DNA from: Streptomyces sp. H27-C3
GTDB lineage: Bacteria; Actinomycetota; Actinomycetes; Streptomycetales; Streptomycetaceae
Assembly (NCBI RefSeq): GCF_030063415.1
Contig: NZ_JASITA010000007.1
Coordinates: forward strand, 178,529 to 242,528
Reading direction: 5' to 3'
DNA length: 64,000 bases
The notes under the pieces were generated by a model. It was not told the origin of the DNA. It saw only the letters and a list, made by a program, of their open reading frames with translations, and did not search any database. Of the stretch, positions 32,480-40,421 are shown piece after piece. Numbering within the stretch: the first letter of the stretch is position 1; the number at the start of each line of letters is the position of its first letter. A program made the position numbers and the translations under genes.

Positions 32480-33889
32480 TTAAGAAGGGGAAGCCGCGCG
32501 TCTGTCCAGCAGACGGCGCGCGGCTTCCGTGCGCCGTGGGTCGACCCTGATGCGTACGCCGTCGAAGTCCGGGCCCCGCGTCGCGTCCAGCGCCATCCGG
32601 GACGTCGTGCCGTCCGCCGTCGATGACGGGTCCAGCGGACTGCCCGGCAGCCCGTTGACCGTGAACACGTCGCGGTGCGGCTGCAGATGGGTGGCCATCG
32701 CCCACAGGACCTGGGAGTCCACGGTGACATCGACGTCCTCGTCGACCGCGACGACCGTCTTGAGGTACGGGTCCCAGCCCAGCAGGCCGAGCATGATCTG
32801 ACGGGCCTGGCCCGGACGGCTCGCGCGCATCGCCACATACGCGTGGAAGTGCGTGCCCGATGTCGGATAGTGCAACGCCGTGACCTCGGGGAAGCGGTCC
32901 ATCAGCTTCTGCGCCATCTCCGACTCGCGCGGGATCCGGGCGAGGTTGAGGTGCTCGGCCGTGTTGCCGCCCACCACGTCGAGGAGCAGCGCCTCCCGGC
33001 GGCGCAGGACCGTACCGACGGTCAGCACGTTGTTGGTCGAGCGGTCCGAGGAGTACCCGGAGAACTCGCCGAACGGGCCCTCGTCCGCCCGCCGCGCCGG
33101 GTCGATCACCCCCTCCAGGACGATTTCGGCGCTCGCCGGCACCCGGATTCCGTGCTCCGGTGTCCGCACCACCTCCAGCGGCGCCCCGAACAGGCCGCCC
33201 GCGACAGTCCGTTCGTCGGTGTCCGCGCCGACGCGCGCCGACGCGGCGAGCATGAACAGCGGATGCGCGCCCACCACCATCGCCACTGGCAGCGGCTCGC
33301 CGTGCTCCTCGGCCAGCCGCAGCAGCTGCCACAGATGTCCGCGCGAGTGCAGGCTGGTGGCCAGTTCATTGCGGCTGTGGATCAGCGAGCGGTGGTAACT
33401 GAGGTTGCCGGAGCGGCCGGTGGCGTACGACGGTGCCTCGGCCGTGATGATGCCGCTGGTGATGTACGGGCCGCGGTCCGACGCGAAGTGCTGGATGAGG
33501 GGGAGCGCGGTGAGGTCCACCGCGTCACCCGAATCGACGACTTCGAGGACCGGCCCGTCCGCGACGACGCGCGGCTCGCAGCGCCGGGCGGACGCGCGCT
33601 GGTACGCCCGGTGCAGTCCGGCCGGGCCGTCGCCGAGCAGCCGGCCGATGCGGCGCCGGGACGCGAAGACATTCGTGACCAGTGTGGTCTCCAGCCCCGC
33701 CACCCGCGAGCACACCAGCAGCTCGTCACGGCCGCGCGCCGCGAGTTCCATGACGAGCGCCGCCACGTCCTCACCGTCGATCTTTTCCTCGATGTTCAGT
33801 ACGTCCTCGGGGTGGCGGGCGGCGTACTCGCTGAGGAAGACCCGCAGATCCTGCGACACGCCGAGGGACGGAGCGGGCTCAGTGGTCAC
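32480..33889 (-). CDS. UbiD family decarboxylase
   Basis: 469 residues from GTG 33889, normal UbiD length. Typical pattern: DLRVFLSEYAARHPEDVLNIEE at the N-terminus, then ALPLIQHFASDRGPYITSGIITAEAP, a GEFSGY segment of the prenyl-FMN pocket (EGPFGEFSGYSSDRSTNNV), and the C-terminal KTVVAVDEDVDVTVDSQVLWAMATHLQPHRD. UbiD enzymes reversibly (de)carboxylate aromatic, heteroaromatic or unsaturated acids and need prenylated FMN made by UbiX, which is not in the window. The gene is the last of a minus-strand island and overlaps the racemase-fold gene by 11 bases. Confidence 0.93.
   Translation of the reverse strand: MTTEPAPSLGVSQDLRVFLSEYAARHPEDVLNIEEKIDGEDVAALVMELAARGRDELLVCSRVAGLETTLVTNVFASRRRIGRLLGDGPAGLHRAYQRASARRCEPRVVADGPVLEVVDSGDAVDLTALPLIQHFASDRGPYITSGIITAEAPSYATGRSGNLSYHRSLIHSRNELATSLHSRGHLWQLLRLAEEHGEPLPVAMVVGAHPLFMLAASARVGADTDERTVAGGLFGAPLEVVRTPEHGIRVPASAEIVLEGVIDPARRADEGPFGEFSGYSSDRSTNNVLTVGTVLRRREALLLDVVGGNTAEHLNLARIPRESEMAQKLMDRFPEVTALHYPTSGTHFHAYVAMRASRPGQARQIMLGLLGWDPYLKTVVAVDEDVDVTVDSQVLWAMATHLQPHRDVFTVNGLPGSPLDPSSTADGTTSRMALDATRGPDFDGVRIRVDPRRTEAARRLLDRRAASPS
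32489..32528. terminator. 12-bp hairpin between fabI and the convergent UbiD gene
   Basis: GGAAGCCGCGCG (32489-32500) pairs perfectly with CGCGCGGCTTCC (32517-32528). It overlaps the final codons of the UbiD gene, so it may end the fabI transcript from the other strand. Confidence 0.6.
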
Positions 33890-34619
33890 AGCAGACCCCC
33901 GCCTTCTGATCGACGCTGAACAGCTCGCCCCACTCCGGCGCGCTCACCGTCAGCCCCAGCAGATCGAGTCCGGTACGGATCGCCACCCGCGCCCCGTCGT
34001 ACACCGGCTTGCCCAACTCCCGTTCCACCAGCGCAGCGACGGGCGCCACCGGCAGCTCGGTGCCCGCCACCACCACACACTGCGCGTCCAGCGAGTCCGC
34101 GCCGAGCAGCAGCTTGCGCATCCGCGAGACCGGCAGTTCCGCAGCCTCGCGCGGCGTGCCGAGACCGAGCGCCGTCACCGAGGCGACCTTGAATCCCGCC
34201 GCGAGATACGTGTCCGCGAGACGGCCCGCGACCTGCTCCGAGCCGGGCGCGATCAGCGCCAGCGAGATGATGTCGCGCCGCGCGAGCAGATCGAGCTGCC
34301 CCAGCGTGACGGTGGAGGCCCGTACGCCCGTGACTTCCTCGATCCAACGGGCCACGGCCCGCCCGTGCGCCGCGCCGTGCAGATCGCTCGAACTGCCGCC
34401 CCACACGACCGCGTCCACCCCCGCATCGGCCAACAGCCGGGCCGAACGCGTCAGTTCATTGGACTGGGAGGGGGCGAGCGCCGGGCCGCTCAGCACTTCG
34501 GGCAGCGCGGCCCGCCCGATGGGCTGGGCGGTCTCGATGGAGACAGGCTTGCAGATCTGCGCCGCCCAGCGTTCGACGCCGATGCCGGTGGAGGGAACGA
34601 GATGACCGATGCGCTGCAT
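33879..34619 (-). CDS. Asp/Glu racemase-fold protein lacking both catalytic cysteines
   Basis: 246 residues from ATG 34619 (MQRIGHLVPSTGIGVERW). The fold resembles maleate isomerase, arylmalonate decarboxylase and hydantoin racemase. Those enzymes use Cys in two loops; here the first loop reads WGGSSSD (73-79) and the second VVVAGTELP (182-190), where relatives have the pattern SCTNLP. The nearest Cys is 181, four residues early, and the protein ends in CC near the tail. The reaction is therefore unclear. It lies between UbiD and an amidohydrolase gene, which suggests an isomerisation, hydrolysis or decarboxylation step in the same pathway. Confidence 0.82.
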   Translation of the reverse strand: MQRIGHLVPSTGIGVERWAAQICKPVSIETAQPIGRAALPEVLSGPALAPSQSNELTRSARLLADAGVDAVVWGGSSSDLHGAAHGRAVARWIEEVTGVRASTVTLGQLDLLARRDIISLALIAPGSEQVAGRLADTYLAAGFKVASVTALGLGTPREAAELPVSRMRKLLLGADSLDAQCVVVAGTELPVAPVAALVERELGKPVYDGARVAIRTGLDLLGLTVSAPEWGELFSVDQKAGVCCDH

Positions 34620-34711
34620 GGGATTCCATTTCTCGTCTGCTCGCCGCCGGACGGGCTCGCAACCGAGCCCGTCCGGCGGCCGAGGACACGCGGCGTCAAG
34701 CCGCATCGGGG

Positions 34712-35647
34712 CTACGCGCGGGACGGCGCGGCCGAGTCCAGCGAGGCGTAACTGTCCTTCAGGCGCAGCTGTGCCTCTTCCTGGTTGCGCGGCGGGGGCG
34801 TGGGCTCGATGCCCAGCAGCTTCGCCACGTTGTTGCCGAGGTAGCCCTCCAGGTGTTCCTCGGAGAGGTTCATGCCTTGCGGCGGCGGGCCGCACAGCAC
34901 CTCCAGCTCACGCGCCCACATGCCGGGTTCGTTCGGCGGTGAGTCGGTCCCGAAGAGCAGCTGGTGCTTCTCCATCTGCTGGGCGAACTCCACGATCCGC
35001 GACTGGAGCAGCCAGCCCGACTCGCCGTACACATTGGGGGAGTCGAGGATCATGTAGAGCGCCTCGAAGCAGTACACGCCGCCGGTCTGCACCCCGAAGT
35101 GGCCCAGAATGAAGTTGACGTTGGGGAACTCGCGGATGATCGGATAGAACTGCGTCGGGATCGAGTAGGGCCCGTCGCCGGTGTGGATCAGGACGAGGAT
35201 GCCCAGCTCGTCGCAGACCCGCAGGACGGGACGGAGCCAGTCCAGCGCCCGGTCGGGGCGGTAGGCATGCATGTTGGCATGCAGCTTGAGCATCTTGTAG
35301 CCGTATTCCTTGACATGGAATTCCAGCTCCTTCACGCCGTTCTCGGGCCCGAAGCGCGGGTTGTACATGAAGTTCCCGATGAAGCGGTCGGGGTACGTCG
35401 TCACCAGTTCGGTGATGTACGCCATGTAGTCCCGGATGCCTTCGCGGCCGCCGCGCATCCCGTCCTGCCACACGCTGTTGCCGGGCGGGGGCATGATGCA
35501 GCCGTAGTCGATCCGGCGCGGCTTGCCGTTGATCATGTACGGGCCGTCCATCATGGCCAGCGTCCGCTCACCGGTGAACGGATCGCCGTCGTGCCTCCAG
35601 GCCTGGTCCACAACGTTCGTGGGGTGCATATGGGTGTCGATGATCAA
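34712..35647 (-). CDS. Amidohydrolase family protein (ACMSD-like)
   Basis: 311 residues. The chosen start is TTG 35647, which gives LIIDTHMHPTN with GGAAGGA upstream; no ATG or GTG suits better, and the longer upstream frame overlaps the molybdenum hydroxylase gene. The HxH motif (THMH) opens the barrel, LKLHANMHAYRPD and LIHTGDG supply later His residues and FGTDSPPNEPG the metal-binding Asp. It is a metal-dependent hydrolase or non-oxidative decarboxylase of the amidohydrolase-2 group, the group that acts on ring-cleavage products and aromatic acids. It is part of the minus-strand island. Confidence 0.86.
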   Translation of the reverse strand: MIIDTHMHPTNVVDQAWRHDGDPFTGERTLAMMDGPYMINGKPRRIDYGCIMPPPGNSVWQDGMRGGREGIRDYMAYITELVTTYPDRFIGNFMYNPRFGPENGVKELEFHVKEYGYKMLKLHANMHAYRPDRALDWLRPVLRVCDELGILVLIHTGDGPYSIPTQFYPIIREFPNVNFILGHFGVQTGGVYCFEALYMILDSPNVYGESGWLLQSRIVEFAQQMEKHQLLFGTDSPPNEPGMWARELEVLCGPPPQGMNLSEEHLEGYLGNNVAKLLGIEPTPPPRNQEEAQLRLKDSYASLDSAAPSRA

Positions 35648-35729
35648 GGTGCTGTTCCTTCCCAGCTGGTTCTGGTCGTATGTCGGATGACCGTGGTGAA
35701 CCGTCGGGGGACCCGGGGGCGGGCCCGCA

Positions 35730-37985
35730 TCACCTCCCTTCGTTGCCGGGGCTGCTGATGGAGCCGTCACGGCCGATGAAGTCGTCGGGCCGTACCGGCA
35801 CCCTGGCCAGCTCCAGGCCGGTCGCGTCACGCAGCGCGTTGGCGATGGCCGGAGTGGAGGACAGGGTCGGTGGTTCGCCCACCCCGTTCAGGCCGTACGG
35901 CGAGTCGGGGTGCGGAAGTTCAAGAAGGTCTATGGGCACTGACGGCATGTCCGCGATGGTGGGGATGAGGTAGTCGGTGAAGGACGGGTTGCGCACCCGG
36001 CCGTCCTTCACATGCAGCTCCTCCATCAGTGCGAGGCCGAGCCCCTGGGCGCTGCCGCCCTCGATCTGCCCCTCAACAGCCAGGGGATTCATTGCCTTGC
36101 CGACATCCTGTGCGGTGGCCAGCTCGACCACTTTCACCAGGCCGAGGTCGGTGTCGACCTCCACGACCGCCCGGTGCGCGGCGAACGCGAACGCGATATG
36201 GGCGTCGCCCTGCCCCTGTTCCGGGTCCACCGGGAACGTACGGCGATGGGAGAACTCGTACTCCGCCTCGATCGGCCCGTTCGCGAGCAGCTTCTCCGGC
36301 GGACCGCCGCCCCGGGCGTCCAGCTCCTCCCGCACCGCCCTGCACGCGCCCCGGACCGCGCCCCCGCTCATCCAGGTGATCCGGGAGGCGGACGCCGATC
36401 CGGCGTCACCGACCCGGGTGTCGGCCGGCAGCACCACCACCCGCTCGACGCCCAGCTCGGTCCTGACTATCTGCGCCTGCACGGTGACGATGCCCTGGCC
36501 GCATTCGGCGGCGGAGGTGTGGATCTCGGCGACCGGCTCGCCCTCGACGAGGGACAGCCGGACCCGGGCCACCGAACGGTCGTCGACGCCGCCCGAGAAG
36601 CCGATCGCCTTCACCCCGATCGCATAGCCGACGCCACGTTTGATGCCCTCGCCGTGCGTGGTGTTGTTCAGCCCGCCGGGGAGAGCGAAGGTCCCCTCGG
36701 GGGCGGGCGGCAGCGGCCGGTCCCGCAGCCGCTCAAGGAGTTCGGCGGCCGGCGCCGGGCCGTCCACCGCCTGGCCCGTCGGGAGTACGGTGCCGGTCGT
36801 CATCGCGTTGCGTATCCGCAGCTCCACCGGGGCGATGCCGAGCGCGACGGCCAGCTTGTCGAGATTCGACTCGACGCCGTAGCAGGACTGCACCGCGCCG
36901 AAGCCGCGCATCGCCCCGCACGGCGGGTTGTTGGTGTAGACGGAGAAGCCGTCGATCTCGACATGTGGTACGTCGTAGGCGCCCGCCGCGAAGTACGAAC
37001 CGTTGGCTATGACGACCTGCGAGGTGGAGGTGTAGGCGCCGCCGTCGAAGAGCAGCCGCGCCTTGACGTAGACGATCCTGCCGCCCTGTGTCGCGCCGTG
37101 CTCGAACCACATCTTCGCCGGGTGCCGGTGCACATGTCCGAAGAAGGACTCCTCGCGGTTGTAGCTCATCTTCACCGGTCGCCCGGTACGCAGCGCCAGC
37201 AGCGCCGCGTGGATCTGCACGGACACGTCCTCACGGCCGCCGAACGCCCCGCCGACGCCCGACAGTGTCAACCGCACCTTCTCCGGAGGCAGTCCGAGGG
37301 CCGAGCACATCTGCCGCTGGTCGTCGTGGATCCACTGCGTGGACACATAGACGTCCACGCCACCGTCCTCGGCCGGTATCGCCAGCCCCGACTCGGGCCC
37401 CAGGAACGCCTGGTCCTGCATCCCGACCTCGTACACCCCCGAGACGACCACATCGGCGAGCCGCTCGGCCGCGGCCATGTCGCCGTGCCGGATGCGGACA
37501 TGACGTACGACATTGCCGCTCTTCCCGTCGACCCGGCGCTCGTGCACCAGCGGGCCCGAACCCCGTACCGCCTCCTCGGGGTCGGTGAGCGCGGGCAGCT
37601 CCTCGTACTCCACCTCAATCAGGCGCAGCGCGCGCCGCGCCGTCTCGGGGTGGTCGGCGGCCACCAGCGCCACCGGCTCGCCCTGGTGGCGCACCCGGTC
37701 GGCGGCCAGCACCGGCTGGTCGGCGACCTTCATGCCGTAGTGCAGCCGGCCCGGCACGTCTTCGTGGGTGAGCACCGCCACGACGCCGGGCAGCTCGCGC
37801 GCCCTGGTGGCGTCCAGCCGTACGATCCGCGCCGATGGATGCGGGCTGCGCAGGGTCGCGCCCCACACCATGCCGTCCATGCGCAGGTCGGAGGAGTAGG
37901 CGAAGGCCCCCTTGACCTTCAGACGGCCGTCGGGCCGCAGGACGCTCTCGCCCACCCCCTGCCGGATGCCGGTAGCGGTACTCAC
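35730..37985 (-). CDS. Molybdenum hydroxylase large subunit (xanthine dehydrogenase family)
   Basis: 751 residues from GTG 37985. It begins directly with the a/b hammerhead domain (GESVLRPDGRLKVKGAFAYSSDL) and continues with the molybdopterin-binding domains. GAFGGRED, the GMRGFG-type sequence CGAMRGFGAVQ, AAECGQGIVTVQAQI and the active-site Glu704 in NGVGEPPT are all present. Such subunits hydroxylate N-heterocycles, purines or aldehydes. The usual 2Fe-2S and FAD subunits are not adjacent on either side and are not fused, so partner proteins must be encoded elsewhere or the electron route is unusual. Confidence 0.93.
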   Translation of the reverse strand: MSTATGIRQGVGESVLRPDGRLKVKGAFAYSSDLRMDGMVWGATLRSPHPSARIVRLDATRARELPGVVAVLTHEDVPGRLHYGMKVADQPVLAADRVRHQGEPVALVAADHPETARRALRLIEVEYEELPALTDPEEAVRGSGPLVHERRVDGKSGNVVRHVRIRHGDMAAAERLADVVVSGVYEVGMQDQAFLGPESGLAIPAEDGGVDVYVSTQWIHDDQRQMCSALGLPPEKVRLTLSGVGGAFGGREDVSVQIHAALLALRTGRPVKMSYNREESFFGHVHRHPAKMWFEHGATQGGRIVYVKARLLFDGGAYTSTSQVVIANGSYFAAGAYDVPHVEIDGFSVYTNNPPCGAMRGFGAVQSCYGVESNLDKLAVALGIAPVELRIRNAMTTGTVLPTGQAVDGPAPAAELLERLRDRPLPPAPEGTFALPGGLNNTTHGEGIKRGVGYAIGVKAIGFSGGVDDRSVARVRLSLVEGEPVAEIHTSAAECGQGIVTVQAQIVRTELGVERVVVLPADTRVGDAGSASASRITWMSGGAVRGACRAVREELDARGGGPPEKLLANGPIEAEYEFSHRRTFPVDPEQGQGDAHIAFAFAAHRAVVEVDTDLGLVKVVELATAQDVGKAMNPLAVEGQIEGGSAQGLGLALMEELHVKDGRVRNPSFTDYLIPTIADMPSVPIDLLELPHPDSPYGLNGVGEPPTLSSTPAIANALRDATGLELARVPVRPDDFIGRDGSISSPGNEGR

Positions 37986-38065
37986 GATCGATCACTTCCC
38001 TTCCATGGAACGGGGGCGGGGGGTGGTACGAGATGCGGTGGTGCCTCGACGCGGCGGCGTACGTA

Positions 38066-38785
38066 CTAGTCGACGCTCCGGAATTCCGCCGCCGGCGCGT
38101 CGGGCCCGGGCCCGTTCGCCACCGCCTGCGACAGCCGGATCCGAAGCCGCCTGATGTGCTCGCGGGCGGCTTGCTCGGCGGCGTCCGGATCGCCCGCCGT
38201 CATCGCCTCGAAGATCCGGCGGTGCTCCTGCACGGCGAGGCGTGGTGCCTCCGGACTGCGCCACAGCGAGTGCAGCGCCAGGTGCGCCTTGCCCTGGATG
38301 GTGTCCAGGGCGGCGGTGAGGTGGGTGTTGCCCGCGACCTCACGGATCAGGCGGTGATACGCCATGTCCATCTCGATGTGGGACTCCTCGGGGGAGTCCG
38401 AAGTCACCACCTGCTCGTGCCGGTCGAGCAGGTCACGCAGTTCGGCGACCCTGGTGGCGTCGAGCCGTTCGGTGGCGAGCCTTGCGGCGAGGCCCTCCAT
38501 CACCTCGCGCACCACGTACAACTGGCGCACGTCCTCGACGTCGACGGTGGAGACCACCGCGCCCCGGTGCGGGACGTGGGAGGCGAGGCCGTCGTGAATG
38601 AGGCGTTGCACCGCCTCGCGCACGGGGCTGCGGCTGATGCCCATCCGGGTGGCGAGCGCCGGTACGGAGAGGGCGTCGCCGGGGCGCAGCCGATTGGCCA
38701 GTACGGCGCTCCTGAGCTCCTCGTACGCGCGGTCCGCCAGCAGGGTTCCTGCCGCGACCGGATTGACCGCACTCTCTGCCGACAT
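38066..38785 (-). CDS. GntR family regulator with FCD ligand domain
   Basis: 239 residues from ATG 38785. N-terminal winged helix (AYEELRSAVLANRLRPGDALSVPALATRMGISRSPVREAVQRLIHDGL, about 22-70) and an all-helical FCD domain (about 95-225, with DMAYHRLIREVAGN and H residues for a metal). It lies within the catabolic island and probably controls it. The 10-bp motif TTGCATGTAA found 52-61 bases upstream of its start recurs upstream of the distal aminohydrolase gene, which points to autoregulation plus operon control. Confidence 0.93.
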   Translation of the reverse strand: MSAESAVNPVAAGTLLADRAYEELRSAVLANRLRPGDALSVPALATRMGISRSPVREAVQRLIHDGLASHVPHRGAVVSTVDVEDVRQLYVVREVMEGLAARLATERLDATRVAELRDLLDRHEQVVTSDSPEESHIEMDMAYHRLIREVAGNTHLTAALDTIQGKAHLALHSLWRSPEAPRLAVQEHRRIFEAMTAGDPDAAEQAAREHIRRLRIRLSQAVANGPGPDAPAAEFRSVD

Positions 38786-38809
38786 ACCCAGTCCCTTCTC
38801 GCGCTGCCT

Positions 38810-40303
38810 TCACGCCTTGTCCTTGTGCACTTCATGTTGCATGTAATGTTCAGGAGCGTCAACGGATCGCACAGCTTTTCCGTCGCTCTCAGCGCCCTTC
38901 CTGCGGCCCGGAAGGCGCAGATGGTGGAAGAACAGGTTCAGGAGAACCGCAGAGACCGTGCCGAGGATGATGCCGCTCTCGAAGAGTGCGTGCAGTTGCC
39001 GTCCCGGCATCTGCTCGGCGAACTGCGGGAACGCGGTGGGCAGGAAGCCGATGCCCATGCTCGCGGCCACCAGGATGGTGTTGCGCTGGTCGGTGAGGTC
39101 CGCCTGGACCAGGATCTGCACCCCGACCACGGCGATCGTCGCGAACAGCACGATCGTCGCGCCGCCGAGCACCGAGGCCGGCATGGAGGAGACCACCGCG
39201 CCCACCTTGGGCACCAGGCCGAGCACCATCATGATCACGCCGGACGAGGCGACGATCCAGCGGCTCTTGACCCGGGTCAGCCTGATCAGCCCGATGTTCT
39301 GCGAATAGACCGTGCTGGGAAAGGAATTGAGCACGCCGGCCGCCGCCGTGGCCAGGCCGTCCGCGCGCAGCGCCCGGGTGACCTGTTTGCCGTCCACCTC
39401 GCGGCCGACGATCTCGCCCACCGCGAAGAACTGCCCGATCGACTCCACCGCGATGATGATCATCACCATGAAGATCGAGAGCACCGCGATCATCTCGAAG
39501 CGCGGCGTCCCGTAGTGCAGCGGAGCCGCCATCCCCACCCAGGACGCGTCCCCGATCCCGGAGAAGTCCGTCCTGCCCGCGAGCGCGGCCACCAGGGTTC
39601 CGACGAACAGGCCCACCAGCACCGCCACGGTGGCCAGAAAGCCCCGCGAGAACTTGTGCAGCAGCAGAATGACGACGAGCGTCACCGCGGCCAGGCCCAG
39701 ATGCGCGGGGGAGCCGAAGGTCTCCTGGCTCGGGTCGCCGCCGCCCACCTGACGGGCCGCCACCGCCAGCAGCGTGATCCCGACGATCGTCACGATCGTG
39801 CCCGTGACCAGCGGCGGGAAGAATCGCACCAGCTTGCTGAATACCGGCGCGATGACGAACAGCGCGAGCCCGGCGGCGATCACCGCGCCGAACACCGTCG
39901 GCAGCCCCGCCTTCGCCCCGCCCGCCGCGAGCCCCACCGAGACGAGCGAGGGGACGGCGGTGGTCGACGTCCCCTGCACCACAGGCAGCCGGATGCCGAT
40001 GCCCGGCAGCCCCACGGACTGCAGCAGCGTGGCGAGGCCGCAGGTCAGCAGCGACGCGTTGACGAGCAGCCCGATGTCGTCGCCGCTCAGGCCGATCCCC
40101 TCCGCCACCAGCAGGGGCATGACCACGGCCCCCGCGTAGAAGGCCAGCACGTGCTGAAGTCCGTACACGGCCAGCCGCCAGGCCGAAGGCACCGCCTCCA
40201 CGGGGTCGACTTCCTTGGCCGCTCCGGAGTTCGTGGCCGCTACGGAGCCGGTGGCCGATACGGGACCCGCTCTTCCGGTGGCGTCGCTTTCCTTGCGTGA
40301 CAT
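38810..40303 (-). CDS. NCS2 family nucleobase:cation symporter (xanthine/uracil permease)
   Basis: 497 residues from ATG 40303. It has 12-14 hydrophobic helices with family motifs LQHVLAFYAGAVVMPLLV, LPVVQGTSTTAVPSLVS and ESIGQFFAVGEIVGREVDGKQVTRALRADGLAT; the last is the substrate-binding region, with Glu at the position used for purines. NCS2 proteins import xanthine, urate, uracil or similar rings with a proton or sodium. In this island it is the likely importer of the heterocyclic substrate. Its last codons carry one copy of the TTGCATGTAA motif. Confidence 0.93.
   Translation of the reverse strand: MSRKESDATGRAGPVSATGSVAATNSGAAKEVDPVEAVPSAWRLAVYGLQHVLAFYAGAVVMPLLVAEGIGLSGDDIGLLVNASLLTCGLATLLQSVGLPGIGIRLPVVQGTSTTAVPSLVSVGLAAGGAKAGLPTVFGAVIAAGLALFVIAPVFSKLVRFFPPLVTGTIVTIVGITLLAVAARQVGGGDPSQETFGSPAHLGLAAVTLVVILLLHKFSRGFLATVAVLVGLFVGTLVAALAGRTDFSGIGDASWVGMAAPLHYGTPRFEMIAVLSIFMVMIIIAVESIGQFFAVGEIVGREVDGKQVTRALRADGLATAAAGVLNSFPSTVYSQNIGLIRLTRVKSRWIVASSGVIMMVLGLVPKVGAVVSSMPASVLGGATIVLFATIAVVGVQILVQADLTDQRNTILVAASMGIGFLPTAFPQFAEQMPGRQLHALFESGIILGTVSAVLLNLFFHHLRLPGRRKGAESDGKAVRSVDAPEHYMQHEVHKDKA
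38837..38846. promoter_or_regulatory. TTGCATGTAA site upstream of the GntR gene
   Basis: This near-palindrome around CATG is followed by TGTTCAGG on the plus strand. It sits 52-61 bases upstream of the GntR start, inside the permease 3' end. The same 10 bases and a CAGG flank recur at 41861-41870. Confidence 0.6.
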
Positions 40304-40421
40304 GTGCGTCTCCCTCCGCTCGACGGCCCATGGGGCACGCCGGGGGTTCTTGTGTGCGCATGTACGGGGGCCGCGGACGGGCAGCCGGGGGTGGGGCGGG
40401 GTAGGGCGGCGGGGGCTCGCG

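Noticed and set aside
36012..38069. A 685-codon antisense frame opposite the molybdenum hydroxylase
   Set aside because: Shadow of a well-supported gene; no recognisable domains.
40387..40406. G-quadruplex-type run (G5-T-G4-C-G4-TA-G3)
   Set aside because: In a genome this GC-rich such runs are expected, and it lies in a short gap between two genes with no other signal.
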